Part shown: positions 58,659 through 64,000 of the stretch, one piece after another
Numbering within the stretch: position 1 is the first letter of the stretch
Layout: every line of letters begins with the position of its first letter
From: Tolypeutes matacus
Lineage: Eukaryota; Chordata; Mammalia; Cingulata; Chlamyphoridae
Length of the DNA stretch: 64,000 nt
NCBI GenBank assembly: GCA_026826555.1
Contig: JAKSZT010032888.1
Location: forward strand, 703,389-767,388
Reading direction: 5' to 3'
The notes under the pieces: generated by a model
What the model was told of the DNA's origin: nothing
Databases searched by the model: none
The model's input: only the letters and a program-made list of their open reading frames with translations
Position numbers and translations under genes: made by a program

Positions 58659-59521
58659 TGTATTAGTCAGCCAAAGAGGTGCTGATGCAAAATACTAGAA
58701 ATCTGTTGGTTTTTATAAAGGGTATTTATTTGGGGTAGAAGCTTACAGTTACAAGGCCATAAAGCATAAGTTACTTCCCTCACCAAAGTCTGTTGCCATG
58801 TCTTGAAGCAAGATGGCTGCCAACATCTGCAAGGGTTCAGGCTTCCTGGGTTCCTCTCTTCCTGGGGCTTGTTTCTCTTTGGGCTCAGCTGCTCTGCTTT
58901 CTCCACAAAGTTAGCTGTAGACTATCAGATGAATGGCTCATCTCTCTTCCTGAGGCCTCTGCCTGTGTTTAATGGAGATTTCTCTCCTCTGTGTGTTTAC
59001 TTCCTGGGCTACAGGATCAAAAACTCCCAACTCTGTCCTTTGCCTACTGATGTTGCCCAATCAAAGTCCTAATCATAATTTAATCAATTAAAAGTGACAC
59101 CTGTGACAGACCAGTTTACAAACATAATCCAATAACTTTTTTTTTTTAAAGGGTGGAATTTAGTCTTTATTTACAGGACATACTGCAAGATATGAAACTC
59201 CACATGGAAATAAGAAATGCAATGAAGAGAGGTTTCATACATTATGTACAGTTTGGAACTTTTCCAGTATGTTCCAGTACAGTTTCACCAAAAAAGGTAC
59301 TGCATAAAAAAATCACATTTAAAAAGAATTTTTAGTAGAGAAATAGCAAGACAAACTTATACCAAACATAGTACGCAAACAAATTTATAAATCAGCTGTC
59401 CAATCTAAAACTTAAAAGTCCCATGAGTACCATCCTGGACTGTGAAGGTATAGCCTTCAGAGGTAGTTTCTGAAGTTCAATAACTATTTTTTAAATTCAT
59501 AAACAATGCCAAACTGCTACA
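58659..59521 (-). mobile_element. MaLR-like LTR insertion (about 515 bp plus nested insert)
   Basis: Starts TG (tgtattagtcagcc) and ends CA (aaactgctaca), flanked by a perfect 5-bp duplication CTATG (58654-58658 and 59522-59526). Copy A retains the empty site 'gctatgagacc' near 3080. Internal features include 'ttataaagggtatttatttggggtagaagc' and 'gaccagtttacaaacataatcc'. Orientation is inferred from the T-rich 'tttataaagggtattt' end. It is split by the retrocopy at 59138-59477. Confidence 0.8.
59138..59477 (-). pseudogene. 3'-UTR retrocopy fragment of an unidentified gene
   Basis: A 340-bp antisense block begins with a T-tract. On the - strand it therefore ends with a polyadenylation signal ('gtaaataaagactaaattcc') and a poly(A) tail. 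It is flanked by an 8-bp duplication 'caataact' (59130-59137 and 59478-59485) and sits inside the LTR. This is the signature of L1-mediated retroposition of a truncated mRNA 3' end. I do not recognise the parent transcript, and no coding part is included. Confidence 0.75.
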
Positions 59522-60242
59522 CTATGAGAATAGCAATGTTCTAGATAAGAGACTTTCTATCAGCCTACATCCTAAAATGGCAAAGACATGAAACAGAGCG
59601 CTAGCTGACTCATGATGGATACATGATGTGAGAAATGAATCTGTTTTGTTGTTAGCCATTAAGATTTTGGGAATATTTACTGTTTGGGATGGATTATTTT
59701 CTCCTTACTGAACATGAGAAATTATTAATTCTTTAGAAAGGCTGCTGCCTTATATTTTATAACATAAAATATTATATTATATATAATGCCACTGATTTGA
59801 ACTATATGTGAAGGGTGCCTCTGGTTTTGGGCCATGGAGAGCCTACACAGGCATATACGGTGGTCTTGTCCCTTAGCTGGGGATATGCTTATTTTTGTGA
59901 TCTGAAACCTACTTACATCTATAATCACATCTCCTAGTGCTTCTCCTGTCACACTACTGAACTATCAATTCCATGGACAGGAATGGTCTTAATGTCTTTT
60001 ATTTTTATTTTTTTTTTATTTATTTTTATTGTGGGTAAAAATCAAAATTCTCACAATACATACAAACATTTGCAAAATGATATATAAATATATATGCATA
60101 TATGTGTATTTGCTTACAAAAATGTTATTTATATAAATAAATATACATATATTTTAAGAGGTGCTTAGATTACCCAAAATATTACACGGAACCAACTGGG
60201 ATTCCCATGTTGCCCACCTCCCACACCTCCCACCACATCCCA

Positions 60243-60642
60243 NNNNNNNNNNNNNNNNNNNNNNNNNNNNNNNNNNNNNNNNNNNNNNNNNNNNNNNNNN
60301 NNNNNNNNNNNNNNNNNNNNNNNNNNNNNNNNNNNNNNNNNNNNNNNNNNNNNNNNNNNNNNNNNNNNNNNNNNNNNNNNNNNNNNNNNNNNNNNNNNNN
60401 NNNNNNNNNNNNNNNNNNNNNNNNNNNNNNNNNNNNNNNNNNNNNNNNNNNNNNNNNNNNNNNNNNNNNNNNNNNNNNNNNNNNNNNNNNNNNNNNNNNN
60501 NNNNNNNNNNNNNNNNNNNNNNNNNNNNNNNNNNNNNNNNNNNNNNNNNNNNNNNNNNNNNNNNNNNNNNNNNNNNNNNNNNNNNNNNNNNNNNNNNNNN
60601 NNNNNNNNNNNNNNNNNNNNNNNNNNNNNNNNNNNNNNNNNN
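60243..60642. other. Assembly gap (400 N)
   Basis: The sequence left of the gap matches position 49798 of the 9-kb L1, and the right side matches 42814. The gap therefore stands for the rest of ORF1, all of ORF2 and most of the 3' UTR, about 6.98 kb if the element is not deleted. Confidence 0.95.
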
Positions 60643-60990
60643 TGTATTGTCTTCCATATCACTAATTCTTTCCTCTGCCTGTTCAAATCTGCTGCCATGT
60701 GAGTCCAGCGTCTTTTTCATTTCTTGACTTGTACCTTTGTTCGCCATCATATCCATTACCTTTTTAGGTGTGTTAGCTATTTCTTCAGTATGTTCTCCCA
60801 GTGTCTTCTTTATATCCTTAATCTCTTCATTCAGTTCTTTAAGTTTGTCCATGATATTTGTTTGGATAGCTTTGATTAGTTGTTCAATGTACTGCATTGC
60901 TTCCTGGTTTTTATTTTGTGCGCTGGACTGGTCCATGTTTTCCAGTTTCTCAGAGTCATTTGTATTTTTCTGTTGTCCTCTGGTCATCAT
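60643..60990 (-). CDS. L1 ORF1, N-terminal part, open up to the gap
   Basis: Begins MMTRGQQKNTNDSEKLENMD at 60990 and stays open for 116 codons into the assembly gap. The sequence includes a coiled-coil-type stretch (KLKELNEEIKDIKKTLGEHT), ending ERISDMEDNT. ORF1 proteins coat L1 RNA. Unlike the copy at 42469, no stop or frameshift is visible here, so this element may be younger. Whether the whole frame is intact cannot be told because of the gap. Confidence 0.9.
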
Positions 60991-62792
60991 ATTATCTTGA
61001 TGGGTTTGTTCAGTTGATTAGCTTTTCTCTATGCTCTAGAATTTTATTTAGCTGTTGGCTTTGTGTGTGATTTAAGTTTTCTCTTTGGCAGTTTTTCTTC
61101 TTATTTTATTTCCTTGCTTCTTTCTATGTTCCCTTGAAGGCAAAAGTTTAGGGCCAGAGGAATCAAAAGATGTAAGGAAGGCAGAAGGATAATAGAAATA
61201 TTGATAAAAGTTAGAAGAGGGGCAAAATGAGACTTAATGAGATGAATATTTAACTTGTGTAGGCAGTGTAGAGTACTAGGAAAAAATATGGAGTTCCTAA
61301 AATGGCCTGGGAAAACAAATGGAGGATTATATATATAGTGATTTAGAAGGCTAGAATTATGTGGAGGGAGAGAAATAGTAAAGAAAGGTCCGAAAGGAAA
61401 AAGTTAATACTAATAAAAAAAAAAAAGAAAAAAGAAGAGGAAAACAAAATAGATGGAATAGAAATTGACACCCTTAAGTTGTGGGCCTATGAAAAAATGT
61501 CTCTAAGAGCCACAACAGAAAACAGAAGGCAGAAAAATGCAGGAAGGATAAGCGATGGTTTGTAATACAGAATCAATATATACAGCGAGTAGGAAATTAC
61601 TGAATAAGAAGCCCAGCAAAGAATTGACAAGCTGGCTGCACCTATTTAAAAAAGAAAAATAGAAGGAAAAAGGAAGGGGGGAGGAAAAAGGAAATAATAG
61701 CAATAGACCAGAAAGTAACAGAGAGAATCCAAAGATCCACACAGGCAAACAGTCAAACAGAAGGGGGGTCAATGATTCCCCTAGGGTCCAAGTGGATCCT
61801 TCCTGCCTACTTGTGTTTATCAATGAATTTCCCCACAGGGTTCTATATGCAGGTACTGAAGCAGCTTTTAGCTATTAAACTAAATTAAAAAGAATTTATT
61901 TTTCATTTGTTGAGGTGACCTCACTTTTTTTTTTTTTAATTTTTATTTTTTTAGCCAAATGCAGGACCCAAAATAATTCCTCCTCTGGACCAACCCCCTT
62001 ATGGAAGGGACCCTAGCTGGGCCCGTGGAAATTAATCAAGCACGTCCCACTTTCCGGACTCCCCAGGTTAGCTGAAGCTCTGATGTTAGTCAATGAGGAG
62101 TGCTAAAGAAGGTGGATTCCGCCCCTTCTGGCGCGGAGCTCCAGCGTCACCGGGCTGCTCAGTAAATCAGTTTGAGTGAAGATTCACGTCTGCTCTCAGC
62201 CTAGTGCTGCTTCAGGTCGGCTTATCTGCTCCCCAAAGCTATGGGGCGGTGCAGGCAGCCAGATCGATGTCTAAAAATATAAAATACCCTTCCCTGTCTT
62301 CCAATAGAACCCTCCCTTTTTTGGGTAGTGTCTCTTCCTCCTGGCTCTGCAGCGGCCCGGTTCTTATCCCTGGGTGGCTAGGGAAATCAGCTGCGTTTCC
62401 CGACCAAAATCCCCCCTCTGGTTCACCAGGTGCTGATTAGCTCATTTGCTCTGTTCACACAAGGTCCAAGGGGCACCAGGCAGCCAGATCCTCAGAAAAT
62501 AAAACTTTTCGCCCTGCCTGCGGCTCTAAATGGCCTTTATATTTAATTTTATTTTTTTTCCCTAACCGCGGGGCTCAGCCGCCTGTGCCAACCTCCACCG
62601 GCAGCCTCAAAACTCACGAATCTCCACCGTTCGGTCCACGCCACCGATCCACGCAGATACACGTCCCAAGCTTCTCACTCCACGCGTGCACAGCACAGAC
62701 CCCCGGGCTGGACCCCGTCCACAATCCGCCTTGCTCTGGGAGCTTGCAGTGTGCGCCCTCCTACACTAATGCCATCTTGGCCCCTCTCCTCA
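60991..62792 (-). promoter_or_regulatory. L1 5' UTR with terminal YY1-type site
   Basis: 1.8 kb, CpG- and GC-rich toward its 5' end (62100-62780). The - strand sequence CCAAGATGGC (62771-62780) begins 12 nt from the element start, the placement of the YY1 site in human L1. In human L1, YY1 binding is known to set accurate transcription initiation. Here function is inferred from motif and position. Confidence 0.8.
62204..62440 (+). other. Antisense reading frame in the L1 5' UTR, second copy
   Basis: 78 codons starting at a GTG that corresponds to the ATG of the other copy: VGLSAPQSYGAVQAARSMSK, then IKYPSLSSNRTLPFLGSV, ending SPGAD-stop. An internal ATG precedes SKNIKYPS. The frame is shared with 40962-41250 despite nucleotide differences. 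Confidence 0.4.
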
Positions 62793-62829
62793 TCTTCATG
62801 TCTTTATATAAACAATGTTCTCTGCAGGA

Positions 62830-63075
62830 AATGTCTAGCTCCACCTGGCAGATTCCTATTCTTCTATAAGACACAGCTTAAATGTCAACTTCCTAAGGAC
62901 ATTTTCCTCAACTTTCCCAGACAGTTATTTTCTCCCTCCACCATTCCTTGAAAATTTTCAAGTTAAAATTCTGTATCTATGTAATCTCCCTATTATATTG
63001 AAATTTTGTTCACATAGGCACAATACCTAACAGTTTTTGATGCATAGTAAATGTTTGTTGGACAGATGGGGGGAT
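62830..63075 (+). repeat. L2 LINE 3' end, copy B
   Basis: Counterpart of 3560-3835, with 'acacagcttaaatgtcaacttcctaagg' and 'gatgcatagtaaatgtttgttgg'; its upstream part was separated by the L1 insertion. Confidence 0.6.
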
Positions 63076-63249
63076 GGAAACAGCCATGTGTGGCAGAGCA
63101 GAAATATTAATGCTGCAGTGTGCCATAGATTGTCGGTTACTCTGGAGCAAGGCCTTAACATCTATGTGCCTTAGTTGTACATACTAAAATGTACATACGA
63201 AAATGACTTTTAAAATTAATTAGTAGTTTCACTTAGTCTTCCCAAAATC

Positions 63250-64000
63250 TGATTTGTGAAGAGAAGCACCCCTGAAATGGCAGAGTAAGGACCTCTGAAA
63301 ATCCACCTCCTTAAAATCAGAGAACATTTACAAAAATTGTCAACATCAAATTTTCCAGAATTCTGGAAATTAAAGGCTTGCAAAAATCTGAGCAATTATT
63401 CAAAATATAAAATAAAACAGCTGAATCTCACTAAAAATAAAGTTTTGTGGCATTTTAACTTGCCTTGTTTTCATGCCCCTATTCCCAGTTCTGCAGAAAC
63501 CTTGAAAGACACTGCCTTGTAACTAAGGTATCTGTGAAAACAACAGCCAAGCAGCCACTGGAGGGGACAGAAAGTGTTTGGAGCATACCAAAAGCCTATT
63601 TCAGAAAACTGAAACTATTTGACCTGCTTGGAAGCTTCCTGTAAAGGTCCATTTTTAGGGCTTGTCTTTATTTGACCTAACTCATAGCTCACTCTGTGAA
63701 AACAACACAGTCTTATCACTAGGTATTTGCCAAAAAATTCAGCAGCATTTTAAATTTCAATAGCTGGAGATGGCAATACAGTTGGTACTAACAATATTAA
63801 AAGAATAAAATGAGGAAGGAGTTGTGCATTGGGGATATGAAAAGCTCCAGCATATTTCTGGGAATCTAGAAGGCCATGACATGCAAGGGCTGTGATTATG
63901 CCCAGGAAAAACCTGAGGACCAAACCTATCATATCTGACTGATCTTGGCAATCTGAAGAGGCAGGAAGTGAAGGGTAAGAAATGAGTTGAAACTACCTTC
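63250..64000 (+). mobile_element. Old L1 5' UTR, copy B
   Basis: Counterpart of 3975-4590. It opens with 'gaaatggcagagtaaggacctctgaaaatcc' and continues beyond the point where copy A is deleted, leaving the window inside the element. Confidence 0.55.

Larger units (their letters stand above)
60000..62792 (-). mobile_element. L1 with complete 5' end, reverse orientation, gap inside
   Basis: Read on the - strand: 5' UTR (62792-60991), ORF1 start (60990), N-gap, then the last ~240 bp of the 3' UTR and an A-rich tail at 60000. A 13-bp target duplication with one mismatch, 'tcttaatgtcttt' (59987-59999) and 'tcttcatgtcttt' (62793-62805), brackets it. Copy A has the empty site near 3535-3550. It belongs to the same subfamily as the L1 at 40962. 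Confidence 0.9.
53771..64000 (+). repeat. Segmental duplication, copy B
   Basis: Paralog of 1-4597, starting 'agggaaaaagtgttgaaata'. Divergence is moderate, with many substitutions and small indels. It carries insertions absent from copy A: a SINE (58165-58338), an LTR element (58659-59521) with a nested retrocopy (59138-59477), and an L1 (60000-62792). Between 55390 and 57680 it has 2.3 kb that is replaced in copy A by about 330 bp. It probably leads into the next CYP2J copy beyond the window. Confidence 0.88.

Noticed and set aside
60154..60990. A 278-codon frame and other frames (60161-60727, 60165-60698, 60207-60665) spanning the N run
   Set aside because: They exist only because the Ns are read through. 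The true part is the ORF1 N-terminus at 60643-60990; the rest is 3' UTR in antisense.
1..64000. tRNA, rRNA, snRNA or miRNA genes
   Set aside because: Apart from SINE and MIR remnants and a weak A/B-box pair, nothing folds or reads as a canonical RNA gene on inspection; a covariance-model scan was not possible.

Overview
The window is mammalian nuclear DNA: ancient MIR and L2 repeats, MaLR-type LTRs, many L1 LINEs, and one multi-exon gene relic with vertebrate splice sites. One tRNA-derived SINE (58165-58338), an L1 family with an unusually long (~2.6 kb) 3' UTR and the LTR types look xenarthran, and I would guess sloth rather than armadillo. That is recalled family resemblance, not a database result. 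There is no bacterial or viral gene system, no CRISPR array and no intact protein-coding gene.

The main content is a decayed cytochrome P450 of subfamily 2J on the + strand, about 43 kb from exon 2 to exon 9. Exons: 2 (9687-9849), 3 (20010-20149), 4 (20530-20690), 5 (29981-30152), 6 (31972-32113), 7 (34110-34300), 8 (37248-37386), a second degenerate exon 8 (39818-39956), and 9 (52877-53111). Exon lengths and phases match the CYP2 pattern, so each lesion can be placed: a stop in exon 2; 7-nt and 3-nt deletions plus a GC donor in exon 3; two deletions in exon 5; a stop, an I-helix Gly-to-Arg change and an AT donor in exon 6; a 1-nt deletion and loss of the heme-loop Arg in exon 9. Exons 4, 7 and 8 read open. 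Exon 1 was not found.

Region by region: 1-4597 is one copy of a tandem segmental duplication whose second copy starts at 53771, so the repeat period is about 53.8 kb, consistent with a tandem CYP2J cluster. 4600-7560 is an old L1. Intron 2 (9850-20009) is mostly degraded or internally deleted L1. Intron 4 (20691-29980) holds old L1, a solo LTR and two L1 3' UTRs lying tail to tail. Introns 5-7 carry MaLR, MIR and L2. Intron 8 holds a tandem duplication of the exon-8 segment and a nearly full-length 9.06-kb L1 (40962-50025) flanked by a 441-bp direct repeat, apparently a giant target-site duplication. 53771-64000 is the next duplication unit. It carries four later insertions: a SINE, an LTR element, a retrocopy fragment inside that LTR, and a reverse-oriented full-length-type L1. 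The 400-N assembly gap lies inside this L1 and probably stands for about 7 kb.

The observations most worth following are the 441-bp target-site duplication, a shared antisense reading frame in the 5' UTR of the two L1s (position reminiscent of primate ORF0), and the lesion map of the CYP2J pseudogene.
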